A stretch of 64,000 bases of DNA, taken from Brachyspira hyodysenteriae ATCC 27164 (GTDB taxonomy: Bacteria > Spirochaetota > Brachyspiria > Brachyspirales > Brachyspiraceae). Below the pieces are notes generated by a model, which saw nothing but the letters and a program-made list of their open reading frames with translations, ran no database searches and was not told the DNA's origin. The position numbers and the translations under genes are program-made. This document shows positions 47,065-56,718 of the stretch, one piece after another (the stretch's first letter is position 1; every line of letters begins with the position of its first letter). The stretch is taken from assembly GCF_001676785.2 (NCBI RefSeq), contig NZ_CP015910.2, forward strand, positions 1,178,001-1,242,000, read 5' to 3'.

Positions 47065-47989
47065 ATTTTCTATTTTTTATTTGATCTGTTATCTTGTCGC
47101 CTATGCTGCTGTATATTATGCCAAGAAGTATTAATATTCCTCCTAATACCTGAGATAATAATAATTTTTCATTGAGAAGTATAACAGCTTCCAAAGATGA
47201 AAAGAAAGGAACAGAATCATATATTATAGCTCCTTTTATTGCTCCTATTCTTGCAATGGCTATATTCCAAAATATAAATCCTAATGCAGATGGAAAAACA
47301 CCTACATATAAAAGTATTAATCCTGTTTGCATATTTAAAGTATGGGCATTATTAGAAATATACAAATATATCATTGCTGCCATTAAAGGTATAAATCCTA
47401 TAATAACCATAAGATAAAAGAAAATATGATGAGGCATTTCTTTAGGTTTTATTCTTAAAATTAAAGTATATATTGAAAATATTATAACAGCTATAAGCAT
47501 ATAAAAATCACCTATAGCAAATTGCAGTTTCATAAGAATTTCTATGCTTCCTTTAGTAATTAAAATAACAACTCCTACTATTACAGCTAATAATCCTATT
47601 TTCTGATATATAGTCAATTTTGTTTTCCATACAATTCTGCTAATTAATGCTATTACTATAGGAGATAAAGTAGCAAGCAAAGACATATTTGTTGCATTAC
47701 TTGTATGTGCAGCCATGTATACAAATGTATTGAATAAAGTAACACTAAGTATTGATAATATTATAACTTGTATCCATATTCCTTTTATATATTTTATAGT
47801 ATCTAACAGCTTTTTTATACAAAATGGAGTCAATACTAAAAGAGTAACAAGCCATCTGTAAAATGAAATTTCTATTGGTGTTAAATTCACAAGAAATCTA
47901 GCTGCTACAAAATTTCCACTCCATATAATAACTGCTAGTATTGCAAATATATAACCTGTATTATTATTTGTTTTATTGTTTTCTGACAT
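47063..47989 (-). CDS. EamA/DMT-family transporter
   Basis: A 308-residue inner-membrane protein with ten hydrophobic segments in two EamA halves. The first half starts A-V-I-I-W-S-G-N-F-V-A-A-R-F-L and the second V-I-I-F-S-I-Y-T-L-I-L-R. This drug/metabolite transporter family exports amino acids, metabolites or drugs; the substrate cannot be read from sequence. A weak ACGGAT site lies before the ATG. It may follow the MFS gene (68 bases upstream) in one transcript. Confidence 0.88.
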   Translation of the reverse strand: MSENNKTNNNTGYIFAILAVIIWSGNFVAARFLVNLTPIEISFYRWLVTLLVLTPFCIKKLLDTIKYIKGIWIQVIILSILSVTLFNTFVYMAAHTSNATNMSLLATLSPIVIALISRIVWKTKLTIYQKIGLLAVIVGVVILITKGSIEILMKLQFAIGDFYMLIAVIIFSIYTLILRIKPKEMPHHIFFYLMVIIGFIPLMAAMIYLYISNNAHTLNMQTGLILLYVGVFPSALGFIFWNIAIARIGAIKGAIIYDSVPFFSSLEAVILLNEKLLLSQVLGGILILLGIIYSSIGDKITDQIKNRK

Positions 47990-48056
47990 AAAAAAATCCG
48001 TAAAAATTTAATGCAAATATACTATTATAAATTTTATTTTTTGCAATTATTTTTTA

Positions 48057-49202
48057 TCATTTTATTATTTTTTCATATCTATTTTTTATATAATAAATAA
48101 TTGCTGTTGCAGCAGATAAAAAAGAAATTAAAGCAAGTACAATATAGGCTATATTTATAGAATATATATCTATTAATTTACCTGTTATTATAGGAAATAT
48201 AAAAATACCAAAAGAGTATGTGGATTGAAAAAATCCCATAGCTGATGATTTCTTTTCTATATCTATTTCTTTTATTGATTCACTAGTAAGCAAAGAAGCT
48301 AATATTCCTGAAGAAAATCCTCCAAAAATTTGAGAACCTATTATAATAAATACATTGCTGCTTGATATAACAGCTATGCAGTATAAAGCCATAATTACAA
48401 AAAATATTGGTATATACTTTCTTATATTATCTTCATTTTTTATTCTGCTTGGTGCAAAAGCTCCCAATATAGCAAAAAACATACTTACTATTGATGCCAT
48501 ACCGACATTTTGATCAGTTCCGCCAAGTTCTTTTATTCTATTTAATGTGAATGATATAACTGCAGCCATTTGTATTCCCTGCATTACTATAGCAAGCAAT
48601 GAAAATACTATTAATCTTTTATTTTTTATTACTGAGAATAACCCTTTTATTGATAATTTTTTACTATTTTTTTTATCCTGAAGAAAAATACCCAATATAA
48701 AAACTAATGCTCCTGAAACAGCACTAACATAAAGAAGAAACTTCATTCCAAATTTATTATAAGAAAAAGCAGCTATTAAAAAAGCCAAGAACATGCCTGT
48801 AACGCTTGCTACTAGAGATTTACTTGTTGCTTTATATTCTTCACTTTTATCGAAGTAAGAAGCATATAGAACCATAAATACCGTCCAAATAGATGCAGAT
48901 ATTCCGCATAAAATTCCGCCGATCAAGAATCCTGAAGCATTTAAATTAAATAATCTTATTACAGCGCCAATAGATGTAAGAAGCCCTGCTAATAGTATAA
49001 ATATTTTGCATTTTCCTACATAATCATTAAGAAGTCCGAATGGAAATTTCAAAAACATTTGTGCTGCACCATAAAGTCCTATAATGATTCCTATCATAGA
49101 TGAATTTATATTAATAGATGATAAATAAGGAACTTGATATGGTATATAAACATATAATGAAAGCCATAATAATGTCATTATGATAAATAATAGATTAGAC
49201 AT
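48057..49202 (-). CDS. Major facilitator superfamily transporter
   Basis: A 381-residue membrane protein with about twelve hydrophobic segments. The MFS loop after segment 2 is visible as F-P-F-G-L-L-N-D-Y-V-G-K, and the mid-protein loop is basic (D-K-K-N-S-K-K). Substrate is unknown; the overall look is of a drug or metabolite exporter. GGGGAT lies 8 bases before the ATG. Confidence 0.88.
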   Translation of the reverse strand: MSNLLFIIMTLLWLSLYVYIPYQVPYLSSININSSMIGIIIGLYGAAQMFLKFPFGLLNDYVGKCKIFILLAGLLTSIGAVIRLFNLNASGFLIGGILCGISASIWTVFMVLYASYFDKSEEYKATSKSLVASVTGMFLAFLIAAFSYNKFGMKFLLYVSAVSGALVFILGIFLQDKKNSKKLSIKGLFSVIKNKRLIVFSLLAIVMQGIQMAAVISFTLNRIKELGGTDQNVGMASIVSMFFAILGAFAPSRIKNEDNIRKYIPIFFVIMALYCIAVISSSNVFIIIGSQIFGGFSSGILASLLTSESIKEIDIEKKSSAMGFFQSTYSFGIFIFPIITGKLIDIYSINIAYIVLALISFLSAATAIIYYIKNRYEKIIK

Positions 49203-49226
49203 GAAATTATCCCCAATTTTATAAAA

Positions 49227-49259
49227 ATAAAGCTGTCTAATAAAATTAAACAGCTTTAA
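49227..49259 (-). terminator. Intrinsic terminator of the NagD-like gene
   Basis: AAAGCTGT (49229-49236) pairs with ACAGCTTT (49250-49257). On the minus strand a T-rich run follows. Confidence 0.65.
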
Positions 49260-49282
49260 TAATTAAATACTAAAATAATAAA

Positions 49283-50053
49283 TTAAAATTTATCTACGTC
49301 TATATCAGCGACAGAATTAAATATATAATTTGGTCTGTATGGAAACTCTTCCATCATTGCTTTTGTAGTAACTCCAGAAAGTACTAAAGCAGTTTTCATA
49401 CCGGCGCCAAGTCCGCCCAATATATCTGTATCCATTCTGTCACCAACCATTAATGTATTTTCACTATGGGCATTAATTTGGTTTTTAGCTATTGACATCA
49501 TAATAGGATTTGGTTTTCCTACTATATAAGGTTTTTTACCTGTAGCTGTTTCTATTGCTGCCAATATAGGTCCTACTGCTGGTATTAATTCCCCATTAGG
49601 AGCTGGGTCTACTATATCCGGATTACAGCCTATAAATTTTGCACCTTTATTTATTAGATGCACTGCCTTTTGAAGCATATCAAAATTAAAAGCATTAGTT
49701 TTACCAACTACTACATAATCAGGATTAACATCATTGATACTATATCCTACATTATATAATTCACTTACAAGTCCTCCTGTTCCTATAACATAGGCTGTAC
49801 CATTTGCAAGCTGTCTTTGCAAAAATATAGCTGTTGCTTGTGCTGCTGTGAAAAAATGTTTTTCATCTAATCCGCTTACACCCAATGACTCTAATTTTCT
49901 TTTTAAATCTCTAGGAGTTTGTTCGGCATTGTTTGTTAAAAATAGAAATGGTACATTTTTATACAATAGCATTTTTATAAAATCTTCTGCACCTTCTATT
50001 AGATTATTGCCTCTGTATATAACTCCGTCCATATCTGATATTATACTAATCAT
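49283..50053 (-). CDS. HAD-IIA family phosphatase, NagD-like
   Basis: A 256-residue haloacid dehalogenase-superfamily hydrolase of class IIA. Motif I is D8-M-D10-G-V-I-Y, motif II is F-L-T-N-N (about 38-42), the lysine motif is in V-G-K-P-N-P, and motif IV is V-G-D-R-M-D-T-D. NagD in E. coli dephosphorylates UMP and other nucleotides; the substrate here is not known. GAGGT lies 8 bases before the ATG. It is followed by its own terminator. Confidence 0.92.
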   Translation of the reverse strand: MISIISDMDGVIYRGNNLIEGAEDFIKMLLYKNVPFLFLTNNAEQTPRDLKRKLESLGVSGLDEKHFFTAAQATAIFLQRQLANGTAYVIGTGGLVSELYNVGYSINDVNPDYVVVGKTNAFNFDMLQKAVHLINKGAKFIGCNPDIVDPAPNGELIPAVGPILAAIETATGKKPYIVGKPNPIMMSIAKNQINAHSENTLMVGDRMDTDILGGLGAGMKTALVLSGVTTKAMMEEFPYRPNYIFNSVADIDVDKF

Positions 50054-50229
50054 TTATTACCTCTATTATTGTTTATAAAAATTGTTCTCTCTCTTTGCAA
50101 AATATATTACAAGTAATCTTTACATTTTTATTTATTAATTTTAATTTATAAATTGTATAAATATAAAACAAAAAGTCAATTACAATTTTTTATTTTATTT
50201 TGTTTTAAATGTAGTTTAAAGTATAGTGC

Positions 50230-50258
50230 TTGTAAAAAAAAGATATTTTATATATAAT
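50230..50258 (+). promoter_or_regulatory. Predicted promoter for gene 50304
   Basis: TTGTAA (50230-50235), 17 bases, TATAAT (50253-50258), 45 bases before the ATG. Confidence 0.55.
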
Positions 50259-50303
50259 ATAGCTAAGTAAACATATTTTGTTGGAATGGATTATGGGGGT
50301 ATT

Positions 50304-52259
50304 ATGTTTAACAAAACAATTTATATTATTATATTAATCTATATGCTAATTTTTTCGAGCTGCAGTAAAAATGAAACAGCAAATAATAATTTAAATACAA
50401 ATAATCAAGATAATTATTCTAGTAATATTAAAAAAAATGATAATAATTTTTTTGATATGAAATATGTTTATAAATCAATCAGAGTGGATAAAGAAAGCTT
50501 CAGTAATGCTTTACTCAGTTATTATCAAGATGCCAATTTCAGCAATATAATAAATAGAAATAAAGATTTCCTTAGTAAAAAACTAGTAGGAGATAATGAC
50601 ATAAAAAAATATGCTATAGATTATATATCTAATACATATCATAATCATTACAGCGATAATTTATCAGAAAATCATTTGCAAGATCAAAAACTAATTTTTT
50701 CTTATGCTTCAGAATATAATTATGTTGAACAAAATTTAGCTTTAAAAAAGGCTAGAGAACTTCTTTTGAGTATAAAGAATAAAGATGCTGATATTTATTT
50801 AGCTTTATTTTTATCTCATATGGCTACAGATTCTTTGTATTATTTTAATGATATGCAGAATTATTTAAAAGAGTGGAAAAAATTAGGTTCTACAAATATA
50901 GATATGATGATAGGTATAGTAGCTGAAGGTAATAATGTAAATAATATTTATTCAAATAAAATGAAATTAATAAATTATATAATAGAAGCTCCAAGTGATT
51001 TAGGTGTTGAAAAACTTATAGCTGATGCTTATGAAAATGGATTTTTAACTGATATATCAAAGAATACAGGTTATTTAGATATTTATAATGAGAATAATTA
51101 TAATTTATCTTCTGTTATTTATAATAATACTTCTAATATATCATACTTTACTGTTTCAAAAGATATTGTAAATACAAACATTATAGACAAGTATATTAGA
51201 ACTTATACAGGTAAAACTTTAAGCAGAGATAAAATGACTTCTCCTGTATATTATGAAAATTTTTATTATATATATAATCCATCCTTAGATGAGAAGTATG
51301 AGGATTTTGCAGATATATATTTTTTAGAGTTTAATAAAAATACATTTATTTATTCAATTAAAGGGAATAAACTTCAAGGTGTATATTATTTAAATCCTAT
51401 GTTTATTGGAAATATTAAATATGCTGACTATAAAATAAAAGAAATATTTAATTTCCATCTTGGAGATGATTCAAAGTTGGATAGTGCAAAAATATCTGTT
51501 ATTAAAACAACTGAGTTAAAAAACATATCCACAAATTCTCAATTTATATTAGATGGAAAATTTGATAAGAATAAATATGCTGAATATTTAGATGATATAC
51601 TTTCTTTCCCAATATATAATCCTGAATTTTTCTTATGCGATATAAACAATGACGGAAAAGATGAAATAATGGTAAGAGGAACTTATAAACATTCAGGTGA
51701 AAGGAGTGGTATAGCTTCATATACTTTACTTTTAAAAGATAATTTGGAATTAAATTTAGAGAGTACCATTGGAAAATCTATAAATGGAAGCAGTAAGCAG
51801 GGACTTAATAATTTTCAAAAAATGTATTCAGAAGACGGTAAAAATAAAATACTTCTAGTAGATCCTTCAGCCAATACAGCACAAGATATATTTGCTGAGA
51901 ATGGTGTTGTAAATGTATATGAGTTTACATACAAAACATATAAATATGAACCTAGATTAGTTTGGAAAGGAAAAATATTAAATGGAGTACCTGACGGAGT
52001 TTTAAAAACAGATGCTGGTTTTGATATGTACAAAGCAGAAAGCGACTCGGATAAAGCAATAGTATCTGACAAAACTTTAAGAATAGCGGATAAACTTATA
52101 ACAGATGAATATTATAAAGAAGCTGAAAAATCAGATAAAGATAAGCAAGAAGAGCTTTTAGAAAAAAGACGTTCAGATATGAAAGCCATTCAAGATAAAT
52201 ATGGCGATGTAGTTCAGATAGAAAATGAAATGATGAAAATATTGGGTATAGATAAATAA
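50304..52259 (+). CDS. Large lipoprotein of unknown function
   Basis: A 651-residue lipoprotein. Start 50304 is chosen over an ATG at 50286 because GGGGG lies 6-7 bases upstream and a lipoprotein signal then starts at once. The lipobox is I-F-S-S-C with the cysteine at residue 20, followed by an Asn-rich linker. The body looks helical up to about 320. Near 460 the calcium-loop-like D-I-N-N-D-G-K-D-E appears, as in FG-GAP/EF-hand-like loops. The C-terminus is a charged helix (E-A-E-K-S-D-K-D-K-Q-E-E). A polytopic membrane protein starts 2 bases after the stop, so the pair is probably an operon. Confidence 0.75.
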   Translation: MFNKTIYIIILIYMLIFSSCSKNETANNNLNTNNQDNYSSNIKKNDNNFFDMKYVYKSIRVDKESFSNALLSYYQDANFSNIINRNKDFLSKKLVGDNDIKKYAIDYISNTYHNHYSDNLSENHLQDQKLIFSYASEYNYVEQNLALKKARELLLSIKNKDADIYLALFLSHMATDSLYYFNDMQNYLKEWKKLGSTNIDMMIGIVAEGNNVNNIYSNKMKLINYIIEAPSDLGVEKLIADAYENGFLTDISKNTGYLDIYNENNYNLSSVIYNNTSNISYFTVSKDIVNTNIIDKYIRTYTGKTLSRDKMTSPVYYENFYYIYNPSLDEKYEDFADIYFLEFNKNTFIYSIKGNKLQGVYYLNPMFIGNIKYADYKIKEIFNFHLGDDSKLDSAKISVIKTTELKNISTNSQFILDGKFDKNKYAEYLDDILSFPIYNPEFFLCDINNDGKDEIMVRGTYKHSGERSGIASYTLLLKDNLELNLESTIGKSINGSSKQGLNNFQKMYSEDGKNKILLVDPSANTAQDIFAENGVVNVYEFTYKTYKYEPRLVWKGKILNGVPDGVLKTDAGFDMYKAESDSDKAIVSDKTLRIADKLITDEYYKEAEKSDKDKQEELLEKRRSDMKAIQDKYGDVVQIENEMMKILGIDK

Positions 52260-52261
52260 TA

Positions 52262-53431
52262 GTGAAAAGTGATAATATAAATACAGATGCTTATAAAAAT
52301 ATAATTAGGAATTTTAATATTGTTATAGGTATTGCTTTTATACTGTTTGTTTCTGCAATATACATTACTTATATATTTAATATTAATATTCCTAAATTAG
52401 ATTCCAATACAGATTTAGCGGCATTGGAGATAATTGCATCAGAAAGTTTTATTTATAATATAAGAGTATTTTTTTCTTTTTTAATTCCATTATCATTTTT
52501 TATATTTTTATTTCTTTTTGTGCTTAATCCTATTAGTGTCAAATCTATATTGATATCTTTTGTATTTATTTTTCTCATTGCATTTTATTTGTATAAACTT
52601 CCTTATGAAGTATTAATTAATCCTTTTGAAAATTTATATGTATTTATTAAATTGATAATAAATATTATATCTGCAAATTTAATTTTGCTTTTTATAGTCG
52701 GTTTGTCATTTATTAGATATGATATAAAAAAGTTTTCTGCTTTATATGATTTTTATACTATGATTACTGAAATTATAATATGGAGTTTTTTGATACTATT
52801 TATAATTTTATTAATAATATCTTCTATATCTGCTTTATTATATTTCAATGATAAAATAGAAGTCAAAAAAATTTTAAAATTTCTAGTGATAAATGATATG
52901 AAAAATTTTAAAATACTTTTATCTATTTTTTCTGTATTAAATATTTCTATAATTTATTTTTCATATTTATTATATAATAAAATGATTAATACGAAATTAT
53001 CAATAAGTGTTTCTAGGGTAATTACTCCTATTATATCTATTTCATCTGTTATGATTATAGCAGCAACTTTGAAATATAATATTATAAGCAATCATTATTT
53101 TAAATTTTTATTATTATTATATTTTTTATTTATGATAATTTTTGTATTGAATATTTTTCTATTTAGAATAGACAAAGAACATAACAAGATAGAATATTAT
53201 ATATATGTAATTTCAAATATATTTGGCATTATATTTTCAGTATTTTTATTTTATATATATTTAATAGAAAATATGCATAGTTGTTTTATCATATTTAATG
53301 TAATAGTTATTATTAATTTTTTATATAATATATATATGTCTATTATAAAAAATAATAGAAAATTGGTATTTTTATATAATTTTTCATATATAATATTTTT
53401 TATTATTTTATTATTTGTTGACTTTATATAA
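52262..53431 (+). CDS. Polytopic membrane protein of unknown function
   Basis: A 389-residue, very hydrophobic protein with about ten membrane segments and no family I recognise. Ile, Phe and Leu dominate. The start is GTG at 52262, two bases after the stop of the lipoprotein gene, with no clear ribosome binding site, so translational coupling is likely. The close linkage to a lipoprotein suggests they work together at the inner membrane, but the role is open. Confidence 0.7.
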   Translation: MKSDNINTDAYKNIIRNFNIVIGIAFILFVSAIYITYIFNINIPKLDSNTDLAALEIIASESFIYNIRVFFSFLIPLSFFIFLFLFVLNPISVKSILISFVFIFLIAFYLYKLPYEVLINPFENLYVFIKLIINIISANLILLFIVGLSFIRYDIKKFSALYDFYTMITEIIIWSFLILFIILLIISSISALLYFNDKIEVKKILKFLVINDMKNFKILLSIFSVLNISIIYFSYLLYNKMINTKLSISVSRVITPIISISSVMIIAATLKYNIISNHYFKFLLLLYFLFMIIFVLNIFLFRIDKEHNKIEYYIYVISNIFGIIFSVFLFYIYLIENMHSCFIIFNVIVIINFLYNIYMSIIKNNRKLVFLYNFSYIIFFIILLFVDFI

Positions 53432-53476
53432 TATTTTGCTATACTATATATATGTATAAAATACTTTGGAGGGAAT

Positions 53477-54163
53477 TTGAAAAATAGAGTATTTTTAACA
53501 ATTATTTTAATTTTTGTTATTGCTTTTAACTTGCAAGCAGTCAATTTATCTATTGGAATTATAAGCCAGTTTGGTATGAGCGGTGCCAATACAAATGCTT
53601 CTAAAATATTTCCGTCTGGTTTCAGGGATTTTGACACTGGATTTTTATTTTCAATAGGTGCTAATCAGCCTATATCGTCTTCTATGTCTTTTTCTGTACT
53701 CCTTGATTTAGGATATTATTATGATTCTTATGATTTTAAATATATTATAGATGGAAATAGAGTAACTGAAAATTATCAATTTAACAGTTTTTTAATAGGC
53801 GGATATGCCAGATTTAATTTTGGATTTTTATCATTAGGAGCAGGTGGAGGTGCAAAAATACCTGGTTCGGCTACATATAGAATAAGCGGATATGAAATGG
53901 TTGGAAGATATAGATTTTCTTTTGGCGATTTGAGTGATATATTTGAAAGTGCAATTATTCCTTATTTAAGGTTTTCTATAGACTTTAGTATATTTAATTA
54001 TTTGCTTATTGGAGTATATGCTAATTATGATTTCCCTTTGTATTTCCAGCATAATAATTATATGAGTGATGTATTAGTTAATAAAGATTCTATAAGTGCT
54101 TTTGATATAGGAATTCAATTTGGATATTATCTCAATATAAATTTTGATAGAAATTATTATTAG
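53477..54163 (+). CDS. Exported barrel-like protein, tandem copy 1
   Basis: A 228-residue protein with a signal peptide (residues 1-21, ending L-Q-A). The start is TTG at 53477 behind GGAGGG, with a rather short spacing of 4 bases; no ATG lies nearby in frame. The mature part has alternating strands with F-R-D-F-D-T-G-F, Y-I-I-D-G-N-R-V-T-E-N-Y and L-G-A-G-G-G, typical of small outer-membrane barrels. A paralog follows 8 bases later. The family is not recognised. Confidence 0.7.
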   Translation: MKNRVFLTIILIFVIAFNLQAVNLSIGIISQFGMSGANTNASKIFPSGFRDFDTGFLFSIGANQPISSSMSFSVLLDLGYYYDSYDFKYIIDGNRVTENYQFNSFLIGGYARFNFGFLSLGAGGGAKIPGSATYRISGYEMVGRYRFSFGDLSDIFESAIIPYLRFSIDFSIFNYLLIGVYANYDFPLYFQHNNYMSDVLVNKDSISAFDIGIQFGYYLNINFDRNYY

Positions 54164-54171
54164 GAGATACT

Positions 54172-54849
54172 ATGAAAAAAATATTTATATTATTTATTTT
54201 GTTTTTATCTTTTAATGCTCTTTATTCTGCTGACTTTGTTATGGGCTTTGTAGGAAGAGTTGGAGCCAGCAGTGCTACCACTGATAGAAATAAGATATTT
54301 TCATCAGATTTCAGAGATTTTGATAATTCTTTTTCTTTTCAGCCTGGAATATTTTGGGGATATGATGATCTATTATCAACTGCATTTCTTTTTGATATAG
54401 GATACAGTAAAGATAGATACGAAATCAAATATACTATAGATGGAAAAAGAGTATTAGAGAATTATAGTTTTGGAAGTTTTTCTATAGGATTATTTCCTAG
54501 ACTTAATATAGGATTCTTCTCTATAGGTGTAGGTGGAGGAATTAAATTACCTATATCTTTAAAGTATACTATAGAGGGAGCTGAATTTAGCAGAGAAAGA
54601 TATTCATTAGATTTTGGAGATATACAAGATGCCTTTACAACTTCATATATCCCTTATGTTAAACTTTCAGCAGATTTTCTTCTTAAAATCAGCAAAAAAT
54701 TTATGATGTCATTTGGTTTATATGCTAATTATGATTTTCCTATTAATATAGATAAAAATGGTATATTCAAAGACTTTACAATCAATCAGGATTCTTTAGC
54801 TTCATTTGATATAGGTTTCCAAATGGGTATGTATTTCCTAAGTAGATAA
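54172..54849 (+). CDS. Exported barrel-like protein, tandem copy 2
   Basis: A 225-residue paralog of the preceding gene. Signal peptide 1-19 (ending L-Y-S-A). Shared features are F-R-D-F-D, Y-T-I-D-G-K-R-V-L-E-N-Y, the G-V-G-G-G turn, Y-A-N-Y-D-F-P and the final S-x-x-S-F-D-I-G-F-Q strand. AGGAG precedes the ATG. The pair arose by tandem duplication. Function is unknown; an outer-membrane location is inferred. A strong terminator follows. Confidence 0.73.
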   Translation: MKKIFILFILFLSFNALYSADFVMGFVGRVGASSATTDRNKIFSSDFRDFDNSFSFQPGIFWGYDDLLSTAFLFDIGYSKDRYEIKYTIDGKRVLENYSFGSFSIGLFPRLNIGFFSIGVGGGIKLPISLKYTIEGAEFSRERYSLDFGDIQDAFTTSYIPYVKLSADFLLKISKKFMMSFGLYANYDFPINIDKNGIFKDFTINQDSLASFDIGFQMGMYFLSR

Positions 54850-54880
54850 TGATAATATTATTTTATAATTAAACATATAT

Positions 54881-54923
54881 AAAAAAATGAGGGCTTTATA
54901 TTAAATATTGCCCTCATTTTTTT
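54881..54923. terminator. Bidirectional intrinsic terminator
   Basis: Perfect 14-bp stem (54881-54894 with 54910-54923), a 15-base loop, A run on one side and T run on the other, between convergent genes. Confidence 0.9.
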
Positions 54924-54943
54924 ATTGAATAAAATTTAATTTA

Positions 54944-55948
54944 TTATATTAAACTAAATTTGTATATTGTTCTATGATTATATTCTCTGTCAGGATAAAG
55001 TATAATGCTTGGGAAATGATTAAAATTCAAAGAACATGATAAATATTGAGTTTCTAAACAGAATGCTTCATGTTTGTTTAATATTTGATTTCTCACTTTA
55101 AAATTATTGAAATGATTAGCCGTATAGAATAATACAGAAGGTTTAGTAGTAAATACTTCTAAAGCTATATTTGTTTTTCTTGATAATATTTTAACTCTTC
55201 GTTTATTTATATTATTATCATCAAAAATAAAGCAATTATCGCATCCGTCTTTTGCTTTTATTATTTCATCAACTTTTTTTAATGAAGTGAAATCATATGG
55301 AGTATCTTTTGTTTTTAATATTTCACCTGAAGTTATACCGTTTTCATCTGCAAGATAGTATTTAGAATCTATAAACATTTCATGATCTTTAATACTTCCT
55401 CCGCCATTTAAATTAAAATATGAATGATTCATTATGTTTAAAGGAGTTGCTTTATCAGTAGTGGCAATATAGTCTATTATTATTTCATTTTCATCTGTAA
55501 TTGTATATTTTACTATTAAATTAATATTTCCAGGATATCCTTCTTCTCCGTCTTTGGAAACATAAGAAAATAATACTTCATTGTCTTTTTTCTGTATTGA
55601 TTTATACATCACATAAGATAGGCCGTTTATTCCTCCATGAGTATGATCAGGGGATTTATTTGCTGTTATATTATATTCTTTATCATCTATTGTGAATTTA
55701 GCACCTATAGTTCTTCCTGCAACTCTTCCTACTGTGGCACCCATATGACCATTTTTAGCTTCAGGCGTATAAAACTCTATATCATCAGAACCGAATGCAA
55801 CTTCTACTTCTTTTCCATCCTTATCTTTGAAAAATATTCCTGTTATACTTGCTCCTACTTCTGCCAATTTTACTTTTAAGCCCTTATCATTTTCCAATGT
55901 ATAGATATAAGAATTTTTTCCAAAATCTTCTTTTTTTGATCTAAACAT
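54944..55948 (-). CDS. galM: Aldose 1-epimerase
   Basis: A 334-residue mutarotase that interconverts alpha and beta anomers of aldoses such as galactose and glucose. Start 55948 is chosen over an ATG at 55987 because AAGGAT lies 6-7 bases upstream and homologs start near here. Family motifs are G-R-V-A-G-R, H-T-H-G-G-I-N-G, and the catalytic-histidine region M-N-H-S-Y-F-N-L-N-G-G-G. The catalytic glutamate is likely in E-A-F-C-L-E-T-Q near the end. No galactose operon surrounds it. Confidence 0.93.
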   Translation of the reverse strand: MFRSKKEDFGKNSYIYTLENDKGLKVKLAEVGASITGIFFKDKDGKEVEVAFGSDDIEFYTPEAKNGHMGATVGRVAGRTIGAKFTIDDKEYNITANKSPDHTHGGINGLSYVMYKSIQKKDNEVLFSYVSKDGEEGYPGNINLIVKYTITDENEIIIDYIATTDKATPLNIMNHSYFNLNGGGSIKDHEMFIDSKYYLADENGITSGEILKTKDTPYDFTSLKKVDEIIKAKDGCDNCFIFDDNNINKRRVKILSRKTNIALEVFTTKPSVLFYTANHFNNFKVRNQILNKHEAFCLETQYLSCSLNFNHFPSIILYPDREYNHRTIYKFSLI

Positions 55949-56054
55949 AATAATATCCTTATAGTAATTTATATATATATTATACATTATTTTTATTTTT
56001 TTATATATAAATATTTTTAAAATTAATTTGTTTTTAATACATATATAGGGTATA

Positions 56055-56082
56055 TTGACAATTTGTTTTTTATTTATATACT
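56055..56082 (+). promoter_or_regulatory. Consensus-like promoter with no normal gene behind it
   Basis: TTGACA (56055-56060), 16 bases, TATACT (56077-56082). Downstream lies only an 11-codon open frame before the convergent yjbQ gene. Confidence 0.55.
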
Positions 56083-56116
56083 TTAAAATAAATATTTAAA
56101 CTTACGGAGTAAATAT

Positions 56117-56152
56117 GTGAATAATAATAGAGCTAATTGGTTCAATTGCTAA
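56117..56152 (+). other. Possible 11-codon leader or microprotein frame
   Basis: GTG-started frame encoding M-N-N-N-R-A-N-W-F-N-C, with CGGAGT 8 bases upstream and a promoter 35 bases further up. It may be a real tiny gene, a leader peptide or the stub of a lost gene. The rest of 55949-56227 shows nothing else. Confidence 0.25.
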
Positions 56153-56227
56153 CTTTATAAAAAGAAAATTTTTTACTAGTAAAGCCAAAAATACTAGAGA
56201 GGAATAAAATTATAGTATTAAGTATTT

Positions 56228-56623
56228 TTATTTTGATATAATCTGTACATAAACTTTTCTGTTTCTAGATCCATCGAATTCAAAAAAATATATATCCTGC
56301 CAAGTACCTAATACTATTTTTTTATTTTCTATTATTACTGTTAAACTAGGAGCTACCAAAGATGATAATACATGAGCTTGAGAGTTTCCTTCTCTATGTT
56401 CATAATTATCATGCTGAGGTACTAATTTATTAAAAGCATTCTTCATATCAAAAACAACATCAGGATCAGCATTTTCATTTATTCCAACTGCAGCAGTTGT
56501 ATGCGGTACAAATATAACAGCTATTCCATTTTCTATATTTTCATCATCTATGCATTTTTGAACTTCAGCTGTTATATCAACTATATCGAATCTGGCTTTA
56601 GTTTTTACATTAATAGTATGCAT
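56228..56623 (-). CDS. yjbQ: YjbQ/UPF0047 family protein
   Basis: A 131-residue member of the YjbQ/UPF0047 family. The signature is V-P-H-T-T-A-A-V-G-I-N-E-N-A-D-P-D-V, the paired-histidine region is H-R-E-G-N-S-Q-A-H-V, and W-Q-D-I-Y-F-F-E-F-D-G-S-R closes it. Members show weak thiamine-phosphate synthase activity in E. coli; the true role is uncertain. AAAGGAT lies 8 bases before the ATG. Confidence 0.9.
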   Translation of the reverse strand: MHTINVKTKARFDIVDITAEVQKCIDDENIENGIAVIFVPHTTAAVGINENADPDVVFDMKNAFNKLVPQHDNYEHREGNSQAHVLSSLVAPSLTVIIENKKIVLGTWQDIYFFEFDGSRNRKVYVQIISK

Positions 56624-56718
56624 TATAATATCCTTTTTATTATTTATGTAATATATTATATGATAATAAAATACTTGTCAATTTGATTATTTTTTTATTA
56701 ATGTATATAATATTTAAT

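Noticed and set aside
56101-56160. Possible tRNA (GGTTCAATTGC resembles a T-loop)
   Set aside because: No matching acceptor stem, anticodon arm or D-arm could be found around it.
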